Shown here one piece after another: positions 1 to 6,454 of a stretch of 11,032 nucleotides of DNA; the stretch's first letter is position 1; each line of letters opens with the position of its first letter. Origin of the DNA: CAYLLT01 sp964591605. GTDB lineage: Bacteria > Planctomycetota > Phycisphaerae > UBA1845 > PWPN01. The position numbers and the translations under genes were made by a program. The stretch lies in the NCBI GenBank assembly GCA_964591605.1, contig CAZQEN010000269.1, positions 1-11,032 of the forward strand, given 5' to 3'. The notes under the pieces were generated by a model. That model searched no databases. It was not told the DNA's origin and saw only the letters and a list, made by a program, of their open reading frames with translations.

Positions 1-157
1 GGGTGCTGAGCCGGATGTGCTCAGCGAGCACACGCTCGCGAAATGCCTGTTGCTCGGGCGTGTCCGCCCATCGGCCGGGCCGGCTGGAGCTCGCCTTCAC
101 CGTGGCAGGCCCGGTACCCGCAACAACCGCCGGAACCGACGTCTCTTCTTCGCCCAT
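1..157 (-). CDS. Partial hypothetical protein (N-terminal 52 residues) downstream of PAAR gene
   Basis: The gene starts at ATG 157 and runs off the left edge. It encodes MGEEETSVPAVVAGTGPATV and then a basic and acidic stretch ending AEHIRLST. The start is well supported: AAGGAG (165-170 on the plus strand as ctcctt) lies 7 nt upstream, and the TAA of the PAAR gene (171-173) is 13 nt away, so the two genes are almost certainly co-transcribed. There is no signal peptide or membrane segment in the visible part. Residues 1-28 look disordered (Ala/Val/Gly/Ser-rich), and a predicted helix begins around residue 33 (TPEQQAFRERVLAEHIR). A gene directly behind a PAAR gene is often an effector, adaptor or immunity protein, but the 52 visible residues do not identify it and I do not assign a function. 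Confidence 0.75.
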   Translation of the reverse strand, partial: MGEEETSVPAVVAGTGPATVKASSSRPGRWADTPEQQAFRERVLAEHIRLST

Positions 158-170
158 CTGCCGACTCCTT

Positions 171-1865
171 TTACAGCGGACAGGGTCCGCCTTCCTCCTC
201 GTCGCTGGAACGATCGTCAGTGGGATGGTCGTGAGGACCACCGCATACCGTATGGCAGCAGCATCCGCCGACGTGCACATGACACGGCTCGCCCAGGAGA
301 TGGCCGTAAACCCACACCCGGCCGCTTTCATCGAGATCCTGCTTCAGCACCTCCTGTCTGTTCTGAGTCACGAGCACGCTCCTGCCCGTCACAGGCCGGT
401 CGCCAGCATCCAGAACCAGGAGCTCGAACCCACCGCGCCTGCGGGTGCGGAGCGTATACTCCTGATCGGTGTGCAAGCCACTTTGGCGCCATTGGCGCGG
501 GATGTAGACGATCCCGGGATCATCGCCCGTGCTGAAGATGTAGTTGCTTCCATCGCGGGTTCTTTGGGTGCAGCCGACGACTTCTCGGAGGTACTTATTG
601 ACCTCCTTGGGAATGCAGGTGCCCCAATTGAACATTGCTAGTTCCTGCCAGCTCAAGCCAGCCTGACGGGCCAGGCTCTCAAGCGTTTCGCCGGTCCTGA
701 CCTTGTGTTCCTCGATCTCGGCGATGATGCGGCCGTGCTGTTCTGGGGCGGTTGGTGCGGCCAGTCCCCACGTTGGCTTCTCCGGCGTTTCGGACTCCCC
801 CGACGTCGAGGGGACTTCGCCGATTGCCACGAAGTCGTATGTGGTCGGCAGCCGGGCGCCTTTGATCTCGCAGGTCGCTGAGAGGACGCCCGGCGTCTCC
901 AAGTCATCAATGTCTACGCGGCCGTCTTGATCCGTCGTGTGCGTCTCGGTTTGTCCATCGGGCAATGTAACTCGGAGGGCGATGCCGGGTACAGCCTGGC
1001 TGGTCCCGTCAGTGACCACTCGAAAGGCAATGCGGTGTTTGGGTTGCTGGGCGGCCGCTCGTAGTTTGGTGCAGGACGGGCAGACCTCGATGAGCGGGAC
1101 GCCCGCGGTGGCGGCGTCGAGGAGGGCGCGGGTGCTGGAGGCGGCCTGGGCCTGTTTCTCGGCGGCGGCGATGGCGGCGGCGACGGCCGCGGCTTCGTCG
1201 GGCGCGGGCGGTCCGCCTTCGTCGCCGATTTCGACGGTGGGACAGCCGGCCGCGATGGGGTCCGAGCCGCCGGTGGCCTCGAAGACCTTGTCGCCCTTGC
1301 GGCTGGCCGGCAGGAAGTTGATCTCGACGCTCTGGCTGCCCTTCGTCACGACTCCCGGTCCATGCGGGACGGCGCCGGGCATCGGGCAGACGTGCTGGTC
1401 GGTCATACCCGCGATGGCGCTGACGGCCGCAGCGGCAAACGCAGCGGTGGCTGCATTCATGGCTTCCGTATAGGTGGCTCGGGCGGCGGGTTCGGCCGGC
1501 GCGTATGCTGAGGCTGATTTGTAGGCCGTGGAGGCGCTGGTCTCGGCGGTGACGAGCGCAGCATACGCGCTGGACACACTGGCCGACGCTCCCGGCGAGC
1601 CTTTCGACTCGGCGGCCTGCGCCGAGTGATTGAGGGCCGCGTGGATCTTGCCCAGCTCCTGCGGCAACGTCTTGGGATCCAGCAATGGCTCTTTGACCAG
1701 GGCGGCCGTCTGATTGGAGGCGGACTCGATGCCCGCGCCCACGCCGGCCGGCAGCGCCCGCCAGGCTTTGAGGAACCCGATCTCGACGTCCTCGCTGGCC
1801 GTGCCGGGCGCCAGCGGCGTGGCCGCATGGCCGGTCGGGTCGCTTAGTCGTGCAGCATCAGGCAT
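171..1865 (-). CDS. Split PAAR-domain spike-tip protein with Ig-like, LysM and Cys/His-rich C-terminal parts
   Basis: This 564-residue protein probably caps the VgrG spike of a type VI-like machine. The PAAR-like signature is in two halves. Residues 1-40 (MPDAARLSDPTGHAATPLAP, then VEIGFLKAWRAL) are the first. Residues 153-215 (TDQHVCPMPGAVPHGPGVV, NFLPASRKGDKVFEATGG, SDPIAAGCPTVEIGD) are the second, with His and Cys residues suited to metal binding. They are separated by an Ala/Ser-rich helical stretch (about 41-150). An Ala-rich helix follows (222-253), then an Ig-like or carboxypeptidase-regulatory-like beta module (277-347), a LysM-like segment (385-457; HKVRTGETLESLARQAGLSW, later GIVYIPRQW), another beta module (470-523) and a Cys/His-rich tail (C528, H529, H531, C535-C537, H538, C541, H545, H547). 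The ATG gives the expected PAAR N-terminus. The SD is weak (GGAAG, 9 nt upstream). The gene lies 62 nt after the FG-GAP gene. PAAR is the confident part; a toxic role for the C-terminus is not shown. Confidence 0.9.
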   Translation of the reverse strand: MPDAARLSDPTGHAATPLAPGTASEDVEIGFLKAWRALPAGVGAGIESASNQTAALVKEPLLDPKTLPQELGKIHAALNHSAQAAESKGSPGASASVSSAYAALVTAETSASTAYKSASAYAPAEPAARATYTEAMNAATAAFAAAAVSAIAGMTDQHVCPMPGAVPHGPGVVTKGSQSVEINFLPASRKGDKVFEATGGSDPIAAGCPTVEIGDEGGPPAPDEAAAVAAAIAAAEKQAQAASSTRALLDAATAGVPLIEVCPSCTKLRAAAQQPKHRIAFRVVTDGTSQAVPGIALRVTLPDGQTETHTTDQDGRVDIDDLETPGVLSATCEIKGARLPTTYDFVAIGEVPSTSGESETPEKPTWGLAAPTAPEQHGRIIAEIEEHKVRTGETLESLARQAGLSWQELAMFNWGTCIPKEVNKYLREVVGCTQRTRDGSNYIFSTGDDPGIVYIPRQWRQSGLHTDQEYTLRTRRRGGFELLVLDAGDRPVTGRSVLVTQNRQEVLKQDLDESGRVWVYGHLLGEPCHVHVGGCCCHTVCGGPHDHPTDDRSSDEEEGGPCPL

Positions 1866-1881
1866 GTTTTGCGGCTTCCAG

Positions 1882-1900
1882 AGTTACCGGCAACGTAACT
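1882..1900 (-). promoter_or_regulatory. Small hairpin in the leader of the PAAR gene
   Basis: The 62-nt spacer between the FG-GAP gene and the PAAR gene contains AGTTAC and GTAACT, a perfect 6-bp inverted repeat around a 7-nt loop. In the mRNA it ends 16 nt before the PAAR ATG, just before the weak GGAAG ribosome-binding site. It has no U-run after it, so it is not a Rho-independent terminator. A role in translation is possible but unproven, and a stem this short can arise by chance. Confidence 0.25.
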
Positions 1901-1927
1901 GACCCCATCACTTCGCCTGCTCCCCCT

Positions 1928-3454
1928 TCAGACTACGGCTCTCACGCGTTTCATCAGGAAAAGTGCTCCGAGCATCAGCGTGACCAGGCCGCCCGAACAG
2001 GGCCCGCATGGGGGACAGGCCACAGGAGGCTCGCACGCGTCGCCGAACCCATCGCCGTCAGAATCGGACTGATCGGAATTCCACGAGTCGGGGCAGTTGT
2101 CAGCGTCATCGGCGATGGTGTCGCCATCGCGGTCGGAGGCTGTCGCCGGTGCATCACAGGCATCGCTCCCGCCAATCGGGGGTACCTGGAGCAGTGCGGC
2201 AAAGCGATTGGGCATATCAGCCGCGATGAGGTCTAACCGCCCATCACCGTTGAAGTCGCCCTCCGCCAGTGCGAGCGGAGGCACGTCGGTCACCGGAAAG
2301 CGACGCACTCTGGACATCTTGCCGGCGCCGTCGTTCAAAAGCGCCATCACATCCCGCACGGCGACACCTGGGGCGGTGTGCACGATGCTGACAGCAACGT
2401 CAAGATCAGCATCAGCGTCCAAGTCACGAAGGACCAGAGCAGTCGGCGCGCCGACGCGCTCGCCCAACAGCGTTTCCGCGGGAGCAAAGCTTCCGTCGCC
2501 GATGTTACGAAGAATGGAAATCTCAAAGGAGAATGTATGGACAGAATTGCGCGGCCAGGTCGTGAAGACCAGATCCGGGTCACCGTCAGCATCCACATCC
2601 CCGGCTCGCGCGTCTGCGGGAAAATCGCCGACGGAGTAACTCACCGCCGTGCCGAACCGGCCCTGGCCGTCGTTCGAAAAGATGGAAACACTGTCTGACG
2701 CCAGGTTCACTGAGGCGATGTCAAGGTCGTGATCGCCATTCAGGTCAACGAGGAGAATCGCGGGGTCATTCCCCGCGACCAACTCGGCTATCGGGGCGAA
2801 CGCACCCGCGCCATCATTCAGCAGGATGGCCACGTTGGTGGGCTTACCCGAAGAGAATGTGGCCACGAGATCGGCGTCGCCGTCACCATCCAGATCGCCC
2901 GCACCGAGCATCCCCGGTAAGATGCCGCTGGCTGTGCTGAACGGGTAGTTGCGGGCGGGCTCGAACTCCCCAGTGCCATCGTTGATCAGGACGGAGACGA
3001 TCGCGGCGCCGGCGCCCCGGATGGTGAGAAGCAGATCGGCGGGGCCATCGCCGTTCACGTCTGCAGCGATGATGTGCGGGGGGGACTCACCAACGTCGTA
3101 TGGCACTGGTGGATCGAAGGTGCCATCGCCCCTGCCCGGATATACCCTGAGCTGGTTGAGCCCTCGGATCAGCGCCGCTAGGTCGAGGGCGCCGTCCGCG
3201 TTCAGGTCCGCCACGACGGGCGACGGGCTCACGGTGAGGTCCTCAGAAACCTCAACTAAGGGCCGCTGCGCGAAACCAATCGGGAAGATGTCACACTCGT
3301 CGGGGATGGCGTTGGCGTTACAGTCTCGACTGCCGCCGGATGAGATGTCCGAGCTGTCCTCGCGGCCATTGTCGTTGCAGTCGGCGGCACGTGCCGCGAA
3401 CGACAATACGGCCAGACACGTAGCAAATCCCGCAAAGACTGCGACACGATTCAT
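1928..3454 (-). CDS. Secreted FG-GAP/VCBS and thrombospondin type 3 repeat protein with C-terminal anchor
   Basis: The encoded 508-residue protein is exported and probably calcium-binding. Residues 1-23 are a signal peptide (MNRVAVFAGFATCLAVLSFA, cleavage after ARA). Residues 25-55 hold the DCNDNG / DCNANAIPDECDI repeats common in planctomycetal secreted proteins. Seven FG-GAP-type calcium loops follow at about 83, 132, 187, 237, 286, 344 and 400 (for example DLDGDGDADL, DVNGDGPADL, DFNGDGRLDL), enough for a seven-bladed propeller. A thrombospondin type 3-like Asp-rich stretch lies at 441-475 (DRDGDTIADDADNCPD, DSDGDGFGDACE). The end is CPPCGPC-SGG, a hydrophobic run and KR, which resembles a sorting or anchor tail. 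An upstream GTG at 3463 is unlikely because AGGAG abuts it; the same AGGAG is 8 nt from ATG 3454. The ligand is unknown. It is transcribed between a Cys-rich exported protein and the PAAR gene, an unusual setting. Confidence 0.92.
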   Translation of the reverse strand: MNRVAVFAGFATCLAVLSFAARAADCNDNGREDSSDISSGGSRDCNANAIPDECDIFPIGFAQRPLVEVSEDLTVSPSPVVADLNADGALDLAALIRGLNQLRVYPGRGDGTFDPPVPYDVGESPPHIIAADVNGDGPADLLLTIRGAGAAIVSVLINDGTGEFEPARNYPFSTASGILPGMLGAGDLDGDGDADLVATFSSGKPTNVAILLNDGAGAFAPIAELVAGNDPAILLVDLNGDHDLDIASVNLASDSVSIFSNDGQGRFGTAVSYSVGDFPADARAGDVDADGDPDLVFTTWPRNSVHTFSFEISILRNIGDGSFAPAETLLGERVGAPTALVLRDLDADADLDVAVSIVHTAPGVAVRDVMALLNDGAGKMSRVRRFPVTDVPPLALAEGDFNGDGRLDLIAADMPNRFAALLQVPPIGGSDACDAPATASDRDGDTIADDADNCPDSWNSDQSDSDGDGFGDACEPPVACPPCGPCSGGLVTLMLGALFLMKRVRAVV

Positions 3455-3462
3455 CTGCTGCA

Positions 3463-3467
3463 CTCCT
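3463..3467 (-). promoter_or_regulatory. Ribosome-binding site that fixes the FG-GAP gene start
   Basis: AGGAG lies 8 nt before ATG 3454. It overlaps the first base of a possible GTG start at 3461-3463, so that GTG cannot use it. This favours the shorter protein beginning MNRVAVFAG, which also gives a cleaner signal peptide. Confidence 0.7.
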
Positions 3468-3481
3468 GAAACCCGCTCGAT

Positions 3482-3501
3482 CGCCCGGTACCAGCCGGGC
3501 G
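3482..3501 (-). promoter_or_regulatory. GC-rich hairpin upstream of the FG-GAP gene
   Basis: In the 111-nt spacer between the genes at 3566-4096 and 1928-3454 the sequence CGCCCGG-(6 nt)-CCGGGCG forms a perfect 7-bp stem. It lies 14 nt before the AGGAG site of the FG-GAP gene. No U-run follows on the transcribed strand, so it is not a classical intrinsic terminator. It could slow transcription, protect a processed mRNA end or influence translation. The rest of the spacer shows no convincing promoter. Confidence 0.35.
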
Positions 3502-3565
3502 GCTCTCCTGTGGGTCAGCGGAATTCATGCGAGACGCTCACTGCCTTTTTTCGATTATCGCCCGC

Positions 3566-4096
3566 TCAAATCGGTGCGGCCGGAGTTTCGACGTACACCA
3601 CCTGAGGCGCCGAGGGCAGGAATACAACCAGCGGCGTCCGCTGCGTCGGTACGGCCAAGTCGCACGAGCCCAGCGTGGGGTAGCCGATGTAAAGCGTCCC
3701 GGCGCTGAAACGCACGTCGAAGCTGGCGGCCGTCAGGCTGTCACCCTCACGGGCGAGCGCCCGCACCAGGTACGGGCTCGTGCCCTCGATGGCGGGGATC
3801 ACCTGGCCGACCAATCCGGTAGCCGTGTCGAGGTCCACCGGTACCGCCGCGGCCACATCAAGGAAGCTCTCGGCGATCGCGATGTTGGCCTCCGCCACCA
3901 GATGAACCTGCTCCCGCGGCACGCCCGCCAGTCCATTGATCACGCCCGCCGGCGGCGCCGCGTACCACGCATCGCCCGGCTCGCCCGAACAGATCAAGTC
4001 CGGATCGATGCAGCACCCGCCGCAACAGCCGGCGCCCATCAGGCAGGGAAAGCCGGCACCGCAAAGGGCATAAACGACCAGTCCAGTCGATCGCAT
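3566..4096 (-). CDS. Small Cys-rich exported protein, possible lipoprotein (function unknown)
   Basis: The product has 176 residues. Its N-terminus MRSTGLVVYALCGAGFPCLM is a hydrophobic export signal followed by a cysteine cluster (GAGCCGGCCIDPDLIC). One of these Cys residues may be lipid-modified, although no textbook lipobox is seen (MGAGC lacks Leu at -3). The rest is a soluble domain of about 140 residues with alternating hydrophobic residues (for example DVRFSAGTLYIGYPTLGSCD, TPLVVFLPSAPQVVYVE), suggesting a beta-rich fold. The start is supported by GGGAG at 4104-4108, 7 nt upstream of the ATG. It begins 21 nt after the stop of the 435-residue gene, so it is probably in the same operon. 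I do not recognise the family. By position it could be an outer-surface partner or an immunity-type lipoprotein for the upstream orphan protein, but that is inference only. Confidence 0.8.
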   Translation of the reverse strand: MRSTGLVVYALCGAGFPCLMGAGCCGGCCIDPDLICSGEPGDAWYAAPPAGVINGLAGVPREQVHLVAEANIAIAESFLDVAAAVPVDLDTATGLVGQVIPAIEGTSPYLVRALAREGDSLTAASFDVRFSAGTLYIGYPTLGSCDLAVPTQRTPLVVFLPSAPQVVYVETPAAPI

Positions 4097-4117
4097 CAGA
4101 ATTCTCCCGCTGTACCA

Positions 4118-5425
4118 TTAATCGACGCGCCTGGCTCCCGGCGGACGCCTTCCCTCCTCATAGTCTTCGATTGCTTTCTGGGCGCGTTTTTTTTCCATCT
4201 CCTGTTGCTGGGCTTCAGCCTCCCTACGCTTCCTCTCATCCTGTTGGAACTGCTCACGAGTGTAATTTGGAAACTTCCCGCCGCCACGGATATACTCGAC
4301 GGTGCCGCCCTTCCAGCCTCCCCAGACCTGTAAGCCTGAGCCAGGGCCATCAAGAACATGAATGCCGGGTTCCTGATTGACGGACTCTGCTACCGCCTTA
4401 CCGATATCGTAAAGCGCACTCAGAGCTTCTTTATGTTCCCAGAGCTGGATACCCAGTTTGATGTCTTTCAGTTTGATGTTTTTCAGAATACTAATCGAGT
4501 TGAAGGCCCCTTTCAGGGCAGGATCGAGTTTCGCTCCGAGCTCAAGATCGAAATCAAACTCATACTCGAGATCACGATTGAAATCGGCCGGGTATGTAAG
4601 TCCCGTCCCGATTAATAACAAGATGTTTCCTCCTCCTCCCCCTCCAAGCCCACCCTTCCAGCCCTTCAGTTCAAGTGCCAGCCATCTTGGTTCCACCTGT
4701 TGTTCGCGAATCCACTTTCGCAGGTCAGCCAGGTTGTATACAACAGCCTCAGCGCTCCAACGGCCCAAAAACAGTGCACCCTGGATTTGGACTCCTACAC
4801 CCACCCAGGTTGTCTCAGTCCACCCGGGTGTTCGCGTGTCGGCCTTCGGCTTCTTCGTAATTTCAACGACTTGCGGATCGGCCTCTTCAAATTCGAGCAT
4901 GTAAAAACGTTGGCCTTGTCGTAGCTTGTCAGGATCAAAAAACCATTCATCGTAACGTTTGGGCACATGGCCCCGCTGGTATAGATCCCCATCAGGAAAA
5001 GCAGCCGGATCGTTGTACACACTAGTGATCATTGTTGTGGTGGAGGGATACGAATCCGCAAAACAGGCGTGTCGTGCAAACCAACTTGCGTGATCACGAG
5101 TCATCAAATAAATCACGTCACGGTGGTAGGCGGAGATCGGATCTGCCTTGTAATATTCTGTAATGCGGGATAGCCAGGTGCCGCGCAGAGCTTCAACAAT
5201 TCGCAGAAGGAACACGCCTTCCTTCCACAGTGGACGATCGGGATTCAGCGGGTCCCCCGATTGATGAAGCAGGCGAATGCGCTCTTCGAGCACCAGCTTG
5301 AACGTGGCACCAATCGCGTTGGTTTGATGAGCCGCGACTGAAATATGAGAGGTGCTTGCGCGCACCTTCAAATGCTTACGTTTTTGGTTCGAATGAAACT
5401 CGTTTTTGGTCTTTTCGTGCGCCAT
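4118..5425 (-). CDS. Unrecognised 435-residue protein, candidate VgrG-linked cargo or effector
   Basis: No family is recognised. There is no signal peptide; the N-terminus is basic (MAHEKTKNEFHSNQKRKHLK). Residues 40-180 are mixed helix with many aromatic residues (WLSRITEYYKADPISAYHRD, DHASWFARHACF). Residues 205-275 look beta-rich and end in a glycine tract followed by a hydrophobic run (GGLGGGGGGNILLLIGTGL). Residues 286-330 show alternating charged and hydrophobic residues. The last 50 residues (about 386-435) are a highly charged probable coiled coil (DERKRREAEAQQQEMEKKRA). Two starts are possible: ATG 5425 with GGAG 5 nt upstream (chosen), or GTG 5431, which would overlap the upstream stop as GTGA and has GAGG 7 nt upstream. 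It lies 2 nt after the LysM protein, so the two are translationally linked. DNA here is AT-richer than its flanks. Position and composition suggest a cargo or effector, with the Gly-hydrophobic segment as a possible membrane-active part; this is inference. Confidence 0.85.
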   Translation of the reverse strand: MAHEKTKNEFHSNQKRKHLKVRASTSHISVAAHQTNAIGATFKLVLEERIRLLHQSGDPLNPDRPLWKEGVFLLRIVEALRGTWLSRITEYYKADPISAYHRDVIYLMTRDHASWFARHACFADSYPSTTTMITSVYNDPAAFPDGDLYQRGHVPKRYDEWFFDPDKLRQGQRFYMLEFEEADPQVVEITKKPKADTRTPGWTETTWVGVGVQIQGALFLGRWSAEAVVYNLADLRKWIREQQVEPRWLALELKGWKGGLGGGGGGNILLLIGTGLTYPADFNRDLEYEFDFDLELGAKLDPALKGAFNSISILKNIKLKDIKLGIQLWEHKEALSALYDIGKAVAESVNQEPGIHVLDGPGSGLQVWGGWKGGTVEYIRGGGKFPNYTREQFQQDERKRREAEAQQQEMEKKRAQKAIEDYEEGRRPPGARRVD

Positions 5426-5427
5426 GG

Positions 5428-6399
5428 TCACTCCAATGCCTCATCAGGCGTGTCCACCGGGTCGCCAGGCGAGGTCCTGTTTTCGTCGGGTGTGTGTGTT
5501 TGCTGTGATTGATACACTTCATCGAGCCGTCGCCGGGTGATCGAGCCAGGGATGCCGTCCTCCAAAAGCTCCTTATTATCCCGCTGGAAGGCGCGCAGTG
5601 CCCGTCTCGTGTGAGGACCGAGAACTCCATCTACGGCGCCTGCGTCATAACCGAGGTTGTTGAGGCGCTGTTGAATGCCCGTCAAGCAAGTTACGGGATC
5701 CAGTTCTCCAATGTGAATGCTTAAGAGATGGTCCTCGTACTCCAATGTGGCGCTGCGACAACCGTGCGGGATCTCGTGGGCGATTTCGCCGCCGGCTCCG
5801 GTAGTGCCTCTAACCGGTCCTGTCACAAAGCGTTCTGTGTCCGCGGAAGCAGTCCCTTGATCGCCTATGAAGAAGATCAAGGTATACGGGATCCTAGCGA
5901 GTGGCTGGTTGTCTGCATCTCTGAGCAGAAGCCTGAGAATCTCACGTCGATGGCGCAACACGAATGTGTGACGGGCTTCCGTCTCGCCAGTTTCCCATTT
6001 CCGTTCGCACTTGGGAACGAAAACACAGTCACCGGGAAAGAGAACATATGGCTTTTCACCGCGTTCCTTTCGAAGTTGCGCGTTATTCGGTTGATCCCAC
6101 ACGCGGTGCCAGTCGTGAAAGCCAAAAAGCTCGGCAATTCTTGGCAGATCGTCTCCCTGTCGAACGCGATACCATGTGCCCTCAGCAGCCGGAGGCAGAA
6201 TCCCATCTGGGGATCTGGAGGTACCCAGAACGACACCACCAGTCTCATCACGCGGTACGAGGGTCTCGGTCACCAAAGAACCCTTCGAGGTGCGGCCGGA
6301 CGCGTGGCTGGAGCGCTGCTTGGCCTCCATTTCCGCCTTGAGCTGGGCGGCTTTGCGCTGCAGTTCGCCCTGACTCGGAAACGTGTTCATCATCGCCAT
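5428..6399 (-). CDS. LysM and peptidoglycan-binding (PG_binding_1) domain protein of the VgrG operon
   Basis: The product has 323 residues and no signal peptide, which fits delivery by the spike rather than Sec export. Residues 1-30 are a charged helix. A LysM domain covers about 75-129 (TWYRVRQGDDLPRIAELFGF, then PYVLFPGDCVFVP). A beta module follows at 143-232 (ILRLLLRDADNQPLARIPYT) that resembles modules in VgrG and PAAR of this window. A PG_binding_1 domain covers about 234-296 (IQQRLNNLGYDAGAVDGVLG, then TRRALRAFQRDNK). The C-terminus is Pro/Thr/Asp-rich. No hydrolase catalytic motif is visible, so it probably binds rather than cuts cell wall. The start is supported by AAGGA 9 nt upstream of ATG 6399. 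It begins 55 nt after vgrG and its stop is 2 nt before the next ATG. Likely role: an adaptor or wall-anchoring part between the VgrG spike and its cargo. Confidence 0.93.
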   Translation of the reverse strand: MAMMNTFPSQGELQRKAAQLKAEMEAKQRSSHASGRTSKGSLVTETLVPRDETGGVVLGTSRSPDGILPPAAEGTWYRVRQGDDLPRIAELFGFHDWHRVWDQPNNAQLRKERGEKPYVLFPGDCVFVPKCERKWETGETEARHTFVLRHRREILRLLLRDADNQPLARIPYTLIFFIGDQGTASADTERFVTGPVRGTTGAGGEIAHEIPHGCRSATLEYEDHLLSIHIGELDPVTCLTGIQQRLNNLGYDAGAVDGVLGPHTRRALRAFQRDNKELLEDGIPGSITRRRLDEVYQSQQTHTPDENRTSPGDPVDTPDEALE

Positions 6400-6454
6400 G
6401 GTAGTTGTTCCTTTGGGTGCTGCTCCAGCAACGCGACATTGGCTCCACAGCGCA

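Noticed and set aside
1866..1906. Short minus-strand frame MGSVTLPVTLEAAKHA that overlaps the PAAR gene start
   Set aside because: It has no well-placed Shine-Dalgarno and only 16 codons; coincidence is more likely than a leader peptide.
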